A stretch of 64,000 nt of DNA from Bacteroides thetaiotaomicron VPI-5482 (GTDB lineage Bacteria; Bacteroidota; Bacteroidia; Bacteroidales; Bacteroidaceae): NCBI RefSeq assembly GCF_000011065.1, contig NC_004663.1, positions 5,704,001-5,768,000 on the forward strand, given 5' to 3'. Under the pieces are notes generated by a model. That model did not search any database and was not told the DNA's origin. It worked only from the letters and a program-made list of their open reading frames with translations. The first letter of the stretch is position 1; each line of letters begins with the position of its first letter. Shown here piece by piece: positions 26,667 through 35,540 of this stretch. The translations under genes were made by a program, and so were the position numbers.

Positions 26667-27053
26667 ATGAAAGAAGAAGATACCCTATTGAAGAAAATCG
26701 GAAAGGAGCATTCCTTCAAAGTGCCCGACGGTTACTTTGAAAATCTGACTTCAGAGGTGATGAACAAACTTCCTGAAAAAGAGAAAGTTGCTTTCAAGGA
26801 AGAGCATATTTCGACATGGACGAGATTGAAACCATTATTCTATATGGCGGCTATGTTTGTAGGAGCTGCCCTGATTATCCGGGTAGCGTCATCAGACCAT
26901 AAACCGGCGGCAGATGATATAGCGGTGACAGTAGCGGCTATGGAAGCGGATACGGAACAGGTATCCGATGAGATGATTGATGTTGCGTTAGACCGTGCGA
27001 TGTTGGATGATTATTCGTTATACGTCTATCTGAGTGACGCGAGTGTAGAATGA
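26667..27053 (+). CDS. Small single-pass membrane protein, possible anti-sigma factor
   Basis: A 128-residue protein. The ATG at 26667 follows GAGAGGAG, so it is preferred to the in-frame TTG at 26637. The N-terminal 50 residues are charged and cytoplasmic (FKVPDGYFENLTSEVMNKLP), then comes one membrane helix (FYMAAMFVGAALIIRVAS) and an acidic outer part. The VPDGYFE pattern is common in Bacteroidetes proteins encoded right after ECF sigma factors. An anti-sigma role is inferred from this position and topology only. Confidence 0.65.
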   Translation: MKEEDTLLKKIGKEHSFKVPDGYFENLTSEVMNKLPEKEKVAFKEEHISTWTRLKPLFYMAAMFVGAALIIRVASSDHKPAADDIAVTVAAMEADTEQVSDEMIDVALDRAMLDDYSLYVYLSDASVE

Positions 27054-27078
27054 TTTATTAAACAGATTGAATAAAAAG

Positions 27079-27546
27079 ATGAAGAAACTAATCGCTTTAG
27101 TCGTTTTGTTATGTGGCTTTATGCCTGTTCTTTGGGCTGCCGATGGATGTGACCAGCATTTGTCCCGTGAGGATTTCCGGAATAAACAGAAAGCGTTTAT
27201 TATTGAGCAGGCCGGATTAACCAAAGAAGAGGCTGCCAAATTCTTCCCGGTTTATTTTGAACTGCAGGAGAAGAAGAAGAAGCTGAACGATGAATCGTGG
27301 AGTTTAATGCGTCAAGGTAAAGACGACAAAACAACAGAAGCCCAGTACGAAGAAATTGTAGCAAAGGTATGTGACAACCGTATCGCTGCCGACCGTCTTG
27401 ATAAGTCTTATCTGGACCGGTTTAAAAAGATACTTTCCAACAAGAAGATATTCCTTGTTCAACGCGCGGAGATGCGTTTCCATCGGGAAATGCTGAAAGG
27501 CATGAACCGCAAGGACGGAGGAAATGATCCGAACAGGAAGAAATAA
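27079..27546 (+). CDS. Periplasmic helical protein, Spy/CpxP-like
   Basis: A 155-residue exported protein: signal peptide MKKLIALVVLLCGFMPVLWA, then a charged helical body (LTKEEAAKFFPVYFELQEKK) that recalls the LTxxQ-type periplasmic helical proteins such as CpxP and Spy. The ATG at 27079 is used; a TTG at 27067 is in frame. It is the last gene of the rnz-sigma-membrane protein run, so a role as an output or feedback element of the sigma system is plausible but not shown. A strong terminator follows. Confidence 0.65.
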   Translation: MKKLIALVVLLCGFMPVLWAADGCDQHLSREDFRNKQKAFIIEQAGLTKEEAAKFFPVYFELQEKKKKLNDESWSLMRQGKDDKTTEAQYEEIVAKVCDNRIAADRLDKSYLDRFKKILSNKKIFLVQRAEMRFHREMLKGMNRKDGGNDPNRKK

Positions 27547-27588
27547 AACGGAGGTTCTGTTTGGATGAAACAGACGCTCTGTCAGAGT

Positions 27589-27629
27589 AAATCAGAGGCT
27601 CTATCCGCATGGAATAGAGCCTCTGATTT
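27589..27629. terminator. Bidirectional terminator after the sigma operon
   Basis: A perfect 16-bp inverted repeat AAATCAGAGGCTCTAT/ATAGAGCCTCTGATTT with a 9-base loop, then TTG and a T-rich stretch. It lies between the plus-strand operon and convergent mazG. Confidence 0.9.
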
Positions 27630-27744
27630 TTGTTTCCGGATTTATCTTTGTTGCTTTACTAAACTAAAAGAGTAGACCATTGGAAGTGGGAATAACAGAG
27701 TTTGGATAGGTATCATATCCGTTCCATAAGGAAGGAGGATGGTG

Positions 27745-28533
27745 TTACAGTCCTTTTCTCTTAGCTTCGTTCCAAATAGCGTCCATCTCCTCAAGAGACA
27801 TATCTTTGAGGTTTTTCCCTTCTTTTATCGTATGTTCCTCCAGGTAGTTGAAACGGCGGATGAACTTTTGATTGGTTAGTTCCAAAGCATTGTCCGGATT
27901 GATTTTGTAGAGGCGTGCCGCATTGATGAGGCTGAACATGACGTCACCGAATTCGGCTTCTGCTTTCTCTTTGTCCATGTTGGCTACCTCTACCTGGAAT
28001 TCTCTGATTTCTTCTTTCACCTTATCCCATACCTGTTCCCGTTCTTCCCAGTCGAAGCCAACATTGCGGGCTTTGTCCTGAATGCGGTAAGCCTTGATGA
28101 GTGAAGGAAGTGCGGAAGGGACGCCGCTTAGTACACTTTTGTTTCCGTCTTTCTCTTTCAGTTTCAGCTGTTCCCAGTTTTCGGATACCTGTCCGGCAGT
28201 CTCAGCTTTTACTTCTCCAAATACGTGAGGATGGCGGAAAATCAGTTTGTCGCACAACTTGTCACAGACATCTTTGATGTCGAAGTCACCTGTCTCCGAA
28301 CCGATCTTTGCATAGAACGCTACGTGCAGCAGTACATCTCCCAACTCCTTGCAAATATCTTTTTTGTCATCCCTCATCAAGGCATCACAAAGCTCGTAAG
28401 TCTCTTCTATAGTGTTGGGGCGCAGACTTTCGTTCGTCTGCTTGCGGTCCCACGGACATTTGACCCGAAGCTCGTCGAGGATGTCCAGAAAGCGGCCGAA
28501 GGCTTCCATCTGTTCTTCTCTTGTATGTATCAT
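27745..28533 (-). CDS. mazG: Nucleoside triphosphate pyrophosphohydrolase MazG
   Basis: A 262-residue all-helical pyrophosphatase that hydrolyses (d)NTPs to NMP and PPi and clears non-canonical nucleotides. It contains two MazG domains. The first has the metal-binding EETYELCDAL and KELGDVLLHVAFYAKIG, and the second has KAEAEFGDVMFSLINAAR. CPWDRKQTNESLRPNTIEE is the family's N-terminal signature. The length matches other MazG proteins. It has its own TATCTTTG promoter element. Confidence 0.94.
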   Translation of the reverse strand: MIHTREEQMEAFGRFLDILDELRVKCPWDRKQTNESLRPNTIEETYELCDALMRDDKKDICKELGDVLLHVAFYAKIGSETGDFDIKDVCDKLCDKLIFRHPHVFGEVKAETAGQVSENWEQLKLKEKDGNKSVLSGVPSALPSLIKAYRIQDKARNVGFDWEEREQVWDKVKEEIREFQVEVANMDKEKAEAEFGDVMFSLINAARLYKINPDNALELTNQKFIRRFNYLEEHTIKEGKNLKDMSLEEMDAIWNEAKRKGL

Positions 28534-28561
28534 TCCTTTGATTTTTTTATAAATAATGTTG

Positions 28562-28569
28562 CAAAGATA
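28562..28569 (-). promoter_or_regulatory. Promoter -7 element (TATCTTTG) of mazG
   Basis: An exact TAnnTTTG match on the minus strand, 29 bases upstream of the mazG ATG. Confidence 0.6.
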
Positions 28570-28637
28570 ATGCTTCCTTGTCTTTTATAGCCTTAATCGG
28601 TACGAAAACAAAAGCAAGGACGCTAATAAAAGTCTTT

Positions 28638-29705
28638 TTATTGGTCTGATGCGGTTTTCGCTTTCCATACTTGATACGAAATCAACAGCCCGATCACTTC
28701 CGAATAGTTTTTTCTTCCGCTTTCTATTTTGTTTCCTTTCAGGTAGAGGTCGTATATCCAGTTTTGAACATCACCGATCAACGGACTGTATTTAGCCATC
28801 CAGTATTCCTGATTCTTTTTCGCCAGTTCTATAATCTCCGGTCGGATACGGTTGATTATATCGGCGTATTCTTTTTCACTCAACAGTCGTCGGGCATTCC
28901 CCAGTACATGATTCAGAATCGAGAAGTAGCCGCTGAAACGGATTCCCTTTATTTGTGAACGGGTACAAACCTGATAGGCATAGAAATTGGCCTCTGCCTC
29001 GCTCGAAATTCCCAGCAGATGAGCCAGTTCGTGAGTGTACGTTGCCGGATAGTTGATGGGGAGCAAGTCTCCGTTTAAGGTGAACTCGCAGAAGAAAGGC
29101 CCCATGCTTCCCGTTACTCCGACCATTGATATGAATGGGGTGAAAACCATCGTCTTTACCCGTGGATTGGGAAATGGCGGGCGGTGCACTCCCAGGCTGT
29201 CGCTTAATTGATTGTAAAGTTTGACAGCTTCGTCACGTACCTGTTCCTCATGGATTCCTTTTACGGGAACAAACGAACTGTTCAGTGAGTCGATATAGTC
29301 ATCCACAAACTCTTGAAAAATCTCCGGTGTGTAAGCTGTATAAGGAATATGCGTACGCTGGTAAAAGTTTGGTTGCGAATAGTTTAATCCCCAGGCGAGG
29401 TAGAACCATACGTAAACCCATAACAGATATTCCCCGTCACGTAGCAGAATCCTTTTCCACGGCAGTTTCTTGCGGATACGGGCATAAAAAGGATAAACGA
29501 TGACTCCCGTGATACTCCCGAAAATAAATAGATCCCCTATGGCAAAAGGAAATAAGTTGGAGAAGAATGACAATACGCGGGAGATGACAGGATAAACGGT
29601 TTGTGAATACAGGTTTCCCAACGCGGGAATCGACTGTGTCATCCATACCAGAAGCAGCAGTACTCCCAGGAGTATATATCTAATTATCAGTTTCCGTTTC
29701 ATCAT
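28638..29705 (-). CDS. DUF3810 membrane-anchored metalloprotease-like protein
   Basis: A 355-residue protein of DUF3810. Three hydrophobic segments fill the first 120 residues. The rest carries THELAHLLGISSEAEANFYAY, a zinc-peptidase-like HExxH-type site (HELAH with a downstream Glu). The protein is likely an inner-membrane enzyme with its active part outside. The start may be either of two adjacent ATGs (29705 or 29702). The substrate is unknown. It is divergent from the membrane-protein gene at 29.8 kb, with back-to-back promoters. Confidence 0.85.
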   Translation of the reverse strand: MMKRKLIIRYILLGVLLLLVWMTQSIPALGNLYSQTVYPVISRVLSFFSNLFPFAIGDLFIFGSITGVIVYPFYARIRKKLPWKRILLRDGEYLLWVYVWFYLAWGLNYSQPNFYQRTHIPYTAYTPEIFQEFVDDYIDSLNSSFVPVKGIHEEQVRDEAVKLYNQLSDSLGVHRPPFPNPRVKTMVFTPFISMVGVTGSMGPFFCEFTLNGDLLPINYPATYTHELAHLLGISSEAEANFYAYQVCTRSQIKGIRFSGYFSILNHVLGNARRLLSEKEYADIINRIRPEIIELAKKNQEYWMAKYSPLIGDVQNWIYDLYLKGNKIESGRKNYSEVIGLLISYQVWKAKTASDQ

Positions 29706-29724
29706 CCGTTCAGATTTTAGTCAA

Positions 29725-29732
29725 CAAAAATA
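29725..29732 (-). promoter_or_regulatory. Promoter -7 element (TATTTTTG) of the DUF3810 gene
   Basis: A TAnnTTTG match 20 bases before the start codons on the minus strand. Confidence 0.5.
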
Positions 29733-29766
29733 TGCATTAAATAAACGTCACGCGAAAAAATACCTC

Positions 29767-29774
29767 TATATTTG
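29767..29774 (+). promoter_or_regulatory. Promoter -7 element (TATATTTG) of the 29.8-kb membrane protein
   Basis: An exact TAnnTTTG match 22 bases before the ATG. It lies only 34 bases from the divergent DUF3810 promoter. Confidence 0.6.
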
Positions 29775-29796
29775 CAAAAAAACTGTTAAACGAAAG

Positions 29797-30435
29797 ATGG
29801 CTACCGTAGAAGAAATTGAAAAGTATTGCCGGAATTGCGTGTCACGTGATTTCGTGAATGGGAAAGGGCTTGTTTGCAAACGTACCAGAGAGCTTCCTGA
29901 CTTTGACGAAGAATGCGAAAACTTCGAGAAGGATGAAGAACTGTTGAAGATGGCTCCTCCCAAGCCCGACGACTTTCCGGTGTCAATGACGGAAGAAGAA
30001 CTTCTCGCCGAAGAAAATCTTCCCAAAGGAGTGCTGTATGCATCCGTCGCATGTATCTTGGGGGCGGTGGCATGGAGTCTCATCTCCGTTTCTACAGGTC
30101 TTCAGATGGGATATATGGCTATCGGAGTCGGATTCCTGGTCGGTTTCGCCATGCGGCAGGGGAAGGGGATACGTCCCGTCTTCGGTCTTCTTGGAGCAGC
30201 ACTGGCATTGATCAGTTGTGTGTTGGGTGATTTCCTATCCATCATCGGCTTTGCTGCCAAGGATTATGATATGACCTTTTTCGAAGTGCTGGCGGGAGTC
30301 GATTATGGCGAAATCTTTTCTGTCATGGTGAAGAATGTGGTGTCGATGTCCGCCTTATTTTATGGAATTGCTGTTTATGAGGGATATAAATTATCTTTCC
30401 GGGCACAGAAACATCCTGTGGGTGGTAAGATTTGA
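29797..30435 (+). CDS. Four-Cys N-terminal domain plus membrane helices, unknown function
   Basis: A 212-residue protein I do not recognise by name. The first 60 residues are soluble with a CRNC pair and two further Cys (KGLVCKRT, DEECENF), suggesting a small metal-binding fold. A linker follows and then about four hydrophobic segments (about 80-200), with GYMAIGVGFLVGFAMRQGKG in the middle. The hydrophobic part is like small Bacteroidetes membrane proteins of unknown role. valS follows after 64 bases but has its own promoter. Confidence 0.7.
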   Translation: MATVEEIEKYCRNCVSRDFVNGKGLVCKRTRELPDFDEECENFEKDEELLKMAPPKPDDFPVSMTEEELLAEENLPKGVLYASVACILGAVAWSLISVSTGLQMGYMAIGVGFLVGFAMRQGKGIRPVFGLLGAALALISCVLGDFLSIIGFAAKDYDMTFFEVLAGVDYGEIFSVMVKNVVSMSALFYGIAVYEGYKLSFRAQKHPVGGKI

Positions 30436-30446
30436 ATTAAAATTAT

Positions 30447-30454
30447 TAATTTTG
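30447..30454 (+). promoter_or_regulatory. Promoter -7 element (TAATTTTG) of valS
   Basis: A TAnnTTTG match 46 bases before the valS ATG. Confidence 0.5.
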
Positions 30455-30499
30455 CAGCCGTTATTTTTTGAATATACATTATCATATACATAAAGAAAC

Positions 30500-33139
30500 A
30501 TGGAATTAGCAAGTAAGTACAATCCCGCTGACGTGGAGGGAAAGTGGTACCAGTATTGGCTGGAACACCGTTTATTCAGTTCGAAACCCGATGGTCGTGA
30601 ACCTTACACCATCGTCATTCCGCCCCCGAACGTCACCGGTGTGTTGCACATGGGACACATGCTTAATAATACCATTCAGGATATTTTGGTTCGTCGTGCC
30701 CGTATGGAAGGTAAGAATGCCTGCTGGGTGCCGGGAACTGACCACGCTTCCATCGCTACCGAAGCAAAAGTTGTAAACAAACTCGCTGCCCAGGGCATCA
30801 AGAAGACAGACCTGACACGTGATGAGTTCCTGAAACATGCCTGGGACTGGACAGAAGAGCACGGAGGCATTATCCTGAAGCAGCTCCGCAAACTGGGTGC
30901 ATCCTGTGACTGGGACCGCACCGCCTTTACTATGGATGAGGAACGCAGCAAAAGCGTATTGAAAGTATTTGTAGACTTGTACAACAAAGGATTGATTTAC
31001 CGTGGTGTCCGTATGGTAAACTGGGACCCGAAAGCGTTGACTGCCCTTTCTGACGAAGAAGTGATCTACAAGGAAGAGCACGGAAAACTGTTCTATCTCC
31101 GCTATAAGGTGGAAGGTGATCCGGAAGGCCGCTATGCAGTAGTAGCAACGACCCGTCCCGAAACAATCATGGGCGATACGGCAATGTGTATCAACCCCAA
31201 CGACCCCAAGAACGCATGGCTGAAAGGAAAGAAAGTAATCGTTCCGTTGGTAAACCGTGTTATCCCTGTCATCGAGGACGATTATGTGGACATTGAGTTC
31301 GGTACCGGTTGTCTGAAAGTAACTCCGGCCCACGACGTAAATGACTATATGTTGGGTGAAAAGTATAATCTGCCCAGCATCGACATCTTCAATGATAACG
31401 GGACTTTGAGCGAAGCTGCCGGATTATATATCGGTATGGACCGTTTCGACGTCCGCAAGCAGATTGAGAAAGACCTCGATGCTGCCGGATTGCTCGAAAA
31501 GACAGAAGCTTACACAAATAAAGTAGGTTACTCGGAACGTACCAATGTAGTGATCGAACCGAAATTGTCTATGCAGTGGTTCCTCAAAATGCAGCATTTT
31601 GCCGATATGGCATTGCCTCCGGTAATGAACGATGAGTTGAAATTCTATCCTGCCAAATATAAGAATACATACCGCCACTGGATGGAGAACATCAAAGACT
31701 GGTGTATCAGCCGTCAGTTGTGGTGGGGACATCGTATTCCTGCTTACTTCCTGCCGGAAGGTGGCTATGTGGTAGCCGCTACTCCCGAAGAAGCGCTGGC
31801 AAAAGCCAAAGAGAAAACAGGAAACGCTGCTTTGACGATGGATGACCTTCGTCAGGACGAAGACTGTCTGGATACTTGGTTCTCTTCCTGGTTGTGGCCT
31901 ATCTCCCTGTTTGACGGAATCAATCATCCGGGTAACGAGGAAATCAGCTATTACTATCCGACCAGCGACCTGGTGACCGGACCGGATATCATCTTCTTCT
32001 GGGTGGCACGTATGATCATGGTGGGTTACGAATATGAAGGAAAGATGCCGTTCAAGAACGTTTACTTTACAGGGATCGTTCGCGACAAGCTGGGACGTAA
32101 GATGTCCAAGTCACTCGGCAACTCACCCGACCCGTTGGAACTGATCGACAAATATGGTGCCGACGGTGTCCGTATGGGAATGATGCTGGCAGCTCCCGCC
32201 GGAAACGATATTCTTTTCGACGACGCGCTCTGCGAACAGGGACGTAACTTCTGCAGCAAGATATGGAACGCCTTCCGTCTGATCAAGGGCTGGACGGTTG
32301 ACGATAATATTCAGGCTTCGGATGCTGCTAAACTGGCTGTCCACTGGTTTGAATCCAAGCAGAACGAAGTAGCAGCCGAAGTAGCGGACTTGTTCAGCAA
32401 ATACCGTCTGAGCGAAGCATTGATGGCTGTTTATAAATTATTCTGGGATGAATTCTCTTCCTGGTATCTGGAAATGATTAAACCGGCTTACGGACAGGGA
32501 ATTGACCGTACCACTTATAGCGCTACTCTCTGCTTCCTCGATAACCTGTTGCATCTGCTTCATCCGTTTATGCCGTTCATCACAGAAGAATTGTGGCAAC
32601 AGATGTACGAACGTAATGCGGAAGAAGGAGAAAGTCTGATGGTAAGTGCATTGAGCATGGATACTTATGTAGACACCGCATTCGTTGCACAGTTTGAAGT
32701 TGTCAAGGGAGTTATCAGTAATATCCGCAGCATCCGTCTGCAAAAGAACATAGCTCAGAAAGAACCGCTTGACTTGCAGGTGCTGGGCGAAAATCCGGTT
32801 GCAGAGTTCAATGCGGTGATTCAGAAGATGTGTAACCTTTCTTCCATTACAGTGGTAGAGAGCAAGGCGGAAGGTGCTTCTTCCTTCATGGTAGGAACTA
32901 CCGAATACGCTGTGCCATTGGGCAACATGATTGATGTAGAAGCCGAAATCGCCCGTATGGAAGCTGAACTGAAACATAAGGAAGGATTCCTGCAAGGTGT
33001 ATTGAAGAAACTCAGTAATGAGAAATTTATCAATAACGCCCCCGCAGCCGTTCTCGAAATGGAACGTAAGAAGCAGGCCGATGCGGAAAGTATCATCAGC
33101 TCTTTGAAAGAAAGCATCGCAGCTTTAAAAAAGGCATAA
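30500..33139 (+). CDS. valS: Valyl-tRNA synthetase
   Basis: An 879-residue class I synthetase that charges tRNA-Val. The N-terminal PPPNVTGVLHMGHMLNN holds the HIGH-type signature (HMGH). The editing domain follows (about 190-330, with TTRPETIMGDTA), then the KMSKS loop in GRKMSKSLGNS (about 534-538), the anticodon-binding helices and a C-terminal coiled-coil arm (about 815-879). It is full length. It has its own promoter and ends in a clear terminator. Confidence 0.97.
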   Translation: MELASKYNPADVEGKWYQYWLEHRLFSSKPDGREPYTIVIPPPNVTGVLHMGHMLNNTIQDILVRRARMEGKNACWVPGTDHASIATEAKVVNKLAAQGIKKTDLTRDEFLKHAWDWTEEHGGIILKQLRKLGASCDWDRTAFTMDEERSKSVLKVFVDLYNKGLIYRGVRMVNWDPKALTALSDEEVIYKEEHGKLFYLRYKVEGDPEGRYAVVATTRPETIMGDTAMCINPNDPKNAWLKGKKVIVPLVNRVIPVIEDDYVDIEFGTGCLKVTPAHDVNDYMLGEKYNLPSIDIFNDNGTLSEAAGLYIGMDRFDVRKQIEKDLDAAGLLEKTEAYTNKVGYSERTNVVIEPKLSMQWFLKMQHFADMALPPVMNDELKFYPAKYKNTYRHWMENIKDWCISRQLWWGHRIPAYFLPEGGYVVAATPEEALAKAKEKTGNAALTMDDLRQDEDCLDTWFSSWLWPISLFDGINHPGNEEISYYYPTSDLVTGPDIIFFWVARMIMVGYEYEGKMPFKNVYFTGIVRDKLGRKMSKSLGNSPDPLELIDKYGADGVRMGMMLAAPAGNDILFDDALCEQGRNFCSKIWNAFRLIKGWTVDDNIQASDAAKLAVHWFESKQNEVAAEVADLFSKYRLSEALMAVYKLFWDEFSSWYLEMIKPAYGQGIDRTTYSATLCFLDNLLHLLHPFMPFITEELWQQMYERNAEEGESLMVSALSMDTYVDTAFVAQFEVVKGVISNIRSIRLQKNIAQKEPLDLQVLGENPVAEFNAVIQKMCNLSSITVVESKAEGASSFMVGTTEYAVPLGNMIDVEAEIARMEAELKHKEGFLQGVLKKLSNEKFINNAPAAVLEMERKKQADAESIISSLKESIAALKKA

Positions 33140-33169
33140 TGAACTGATACATAAAAATATGTAATGGAG

Positions 33170-33200
33170 AGGCATCCCGATAGATTTGGGATGCCTTTCT
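33170..33200 (+). terminator. valS terminator
   Basis: A 9-bp stem AGGCATCCC/GGGATGCCT with a 9-base loop followed by TTCTTTTT. Confidence 0.88.
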
Positions 33201-33222
33201 TTTTAAAAGATAAAAATAATAC

Positions 33223-33230
33223 TATCTTTG
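33223..33230 (+). promoter_or_regulatory. Promoter -7 element (TATCTTTG) of the sensor kinase
   Basis: An exact TAnnTTTG match 25 bases before the ATG. Confidence 0.6.
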
Positions 33231-33255
33231 CTTCCACTTTTAATCACACAGCAAA

Positions 33256-35151
33256 ATGAAACAATTACTGCGAATATGCTTAACAGGTGCGTTCTTTCTT
33301 CTTTTCGAAGGACTCCTTTCCCCTATGTTGGCAGATAATGGGAAATCAGATAAAGAAATATTAGTTTTGAATTCTATTAACTTCAACCTTCCCTGGGCCA
33401 GAAACTTCTATTGGTATGTGCACGATGTTCTTCAGGAACAGGGAATAACTGCCAGAGCGGAATCATTGTCTGTCCCGGCCTTGCAGGATACGATGGAGGT
33501 AAATGCAGTCATCGAGCATCTGCGTCAGAAATATCCGCTTCCTCCTGCCGCTGTTGTGATAATTGGTGATCCGGGCTGGATTGTCTGTCGTCCTTTATTT
33601 GATGACCTATGGAAAGATGTTCCAGTGATCATAACGAACTCCCGTGACCGCCTGCCTGCTACCTTGGATATTCTGCTCTCTCATGCCTCGTTGAATGAGA
33701 CCAACAGCGTCCCCGCCCAAGAGTGGAGAAAAGGCTACAACCTGACTACCCTGAAACAGCATTACTATGTGAAGGAAACCGTTGAACTGATCTATAGCCT
33801 GATACCTGATATGGATCGCCTGGCATTTATCTCGGACGATCGCTACATCAGTGAAGAAACCCGCGGAGACGTGAAAGAAGCTGTTGAAAAGCATTTTCCA
33901 AACCTGCCTTTAGAATTGCTTTCTACCACTCACTTGTCAACAGAAATGCTTCTGGACACCTTGCGCAGCTATAAAGCAAACACCGGAATTATTTATTATT
34001 CCTGGTTTGAGTCGCATAATAAAGAAGATAATAATTATCTTTTTGATCATATTCAGGAGATTATCACCAATTTTACGTCCTCTCCCTTGTTCCTGCTTTC
34101 TTCCGAAGACCTGTCCAATAATACTTTTGCAGGAGGCTATTACGTTTCTGCAGAATCATTCGGCGATTCCTTACTTGAAATTATTGACCGTGTGTTGCAT
34201 GGAGAACAGGCGGAGGACATTTCCGAAAGTATAGGAGGGAAGGCGAGTGCCTACCTCTGTTATCCGGTGCTGGAATCCTACAATATTCCCTATCACCTTT
34301 ATCCTGAACGAGCTGTTTATGTCAACGAACCTAAAAGTATATTTCATCAATACTGTGTTGAAATCCTTTCCTGTTCCATTTTCCTTCTTATTTTGATAGC
34401 AGCGATCGCCTATTATATACGTATTCTTCGCAAGGCATACACTCGTCTGAGTGAGGCAATGGAAAAGGCGGAGCAGGCGAATCAGTTGAAATCCGCCTTT
34501 CTGGCTAATATGAGTCATGAAATCCGCACTCCGTTGAATGCGATTGTCGGCTTCTCGAATATGTTGCCGGATATAGAAGATCGTAAGGAGATGCGCGAAT
34601 ATGCGGACATCATCGAAACAAATACCGACTTACTTCTTCAACTGATCAATGATATTCTGGACATGTCCAAGATTGAAGCCGGCACTTTTGACTTCTGCCC
34701 GTCATTGATAGATGTCAACCAGACGATGGAAGAAATCGAACAGAGTATGAGGCTTCGCTTGAAAAAAGAAACTGTCACTCTTACCTTTACCGAACGTCTG
34801 CCGGAATGTACCCTTTATACAGATAAGAATCGTTTGATACAACTGATTTCCAACTTTGTCATCAATGCTATTAAATTTACTCAGATAGGTTCTATCAGAA
34901 TGGGATATCGTCTGAAAGATGCCGATACAATTTGCTTTTATGTTTCGGATACAGGCTGCGGCATGTCAGAAGAGCAATGCAGGCATGTATTCGAACGGTT
35001 TGTGAAATACAATCCTTTTGTTCAGGGAACCGGTTTGGGGCTTTCCATTTGTCAGATGATTATCGACCGATTAGGAGGGACGATTGGAGTTGAATCGGAA
35101 GAAGGCAAAGGCTCTACTTTCTGGTTTACGCTGCCCTATCAGCAGGAATAG
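33256..35151 (+). CDS. Sensor histidine kinase with periplasmic ABC-type binding domain
   Basis: A 631-residue membrane kinase. After a signal or first helix, residues about 30-365 form a periplasmic region that resembles the ABC substrate-binding fold (PF04392 type). One membrane helix (about 372-393) leads into a short coiled coil, then HisKA with MSHEIRTPLNAIVGFSNML (phospho-acceptor His), and HATPase_c with NFVINAIKFT, SDTGCGMS and GTGLGLSICQMI. There is no receiver or DNA-binding domain, and no response regulator gene nearby, so it is an orphan. Its position beside a glycan-use locus suggests sugar or oligosaccharide sensing, but this is inference. Confidence 0.9.
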   Translation: MKQLLRICLTGAFFLLFEGLLSPMLADNGKSDKEILVLNSINFNLPWARNFYWYVHDVLQEQGITARAESLSVPALQDTMEVNAVIEHLRQKYPLPPAAVVIIGDPGWIVCRPLFDDLWKDVPVIITNSRDRLPATLDILLSHASLNETNSVPAQEWRKGYNLTTLKQHYYVKETVELIYSLIPDMDRLAFISDDRYISEETRGDVKEAVEKHFPNLPLELLSTTHLSTEMLLDTLRSYKANTGIIYYSWFESHNKEDNNYLFDHIQEIITNFTSSPLFLLSSEDLSNNTFAGGYYVSAESFGDSLLEIIDRVLHGEQAEDISESIGGKASAYLCYPVLESYNIPYHLYPERAVYVNEPKSIFHQYCVEILSCSIFLLILIAAIAYYIRILRKAYTRLSEAMEKAEQANQLKSAFLANMSHEIRTPLNAIVGFSNMLPDIEDRKEMREYADIIETNTDLLLQLINDILDMSKIEAGTFDFCPSLIDVNQTMEEIEQSMRLRLKKETVTLTFTERLPECTLYTDKNRLIQLISNFVINAIKFTQIGSIRMGYRLKDADTICFYVSDTGCGMSEEQCRHVFERFVKYNPFVQGTGLGLSICQMIIDRLGGTIGVESEEGKGSTFWFTLPYQQE

Positions 35152-35242
35152 CATCGTATTTGTCTTCTTATCCTTTATGATTGTTAGTTTTATGTATTGC
35201 AGACTTCCAAGACTTTGATCAGCTTATTACGATGAGACAATA

Positions 35243-35358
35243 TTCTCACCGCAATGAGAAAAAATTCTCAATGCAATGAGAAAAGATTCTCACTGCGATG
35301 AGAAAAAGTTCTCACTGTGGTGAGAAAAAATTCTCATCATGATGAGAATGGTTGAGAA
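35243..35358. repeat. 22-bp-period array of TTCTCA-N6-TGAGAA palindromes
   Basis: TTCTCA starts at 35243, 35265, 35287, 35309 and 35331, each exactly 22 bases apart. Each unit is a dyad, TTCTCA-N6-TGAGAA; the six inner bases vary (for example CCGCAA, ATGCAA, CTGCGA, CTGTGG, TCATGA). A degenerate TGAGAAT follows. It lies in the 389-base gap between the convergent ends of the kinase and the ECF sigma gene. The rest of the gap is AT-rich with no clear gene or strong terminator. Confidence 0.9.
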
Positions 35359-35540
35359 TTTATGATCTGTATCAGCTTGTACTATAGATAAATACAGATT
35401 TACTGCTTTCTGTTTTATAGCTTTAATTGATAGAGCAAAAAAGAACTTTACCTAAAAAGAAACCGTTTTTCTCTATTTAGTTGAAGGATGGTATAGGTTT
35501 AATAGGTACGAATCCAATTTATTGGAAGGAGTCACTTATA

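Noticed and set aside
35243..35358. CRISPR array
   Set aside because: The 22-bp period leaves no unique spacers of CRISPR length; only six bases vary within each dyad. No cas gene is present.
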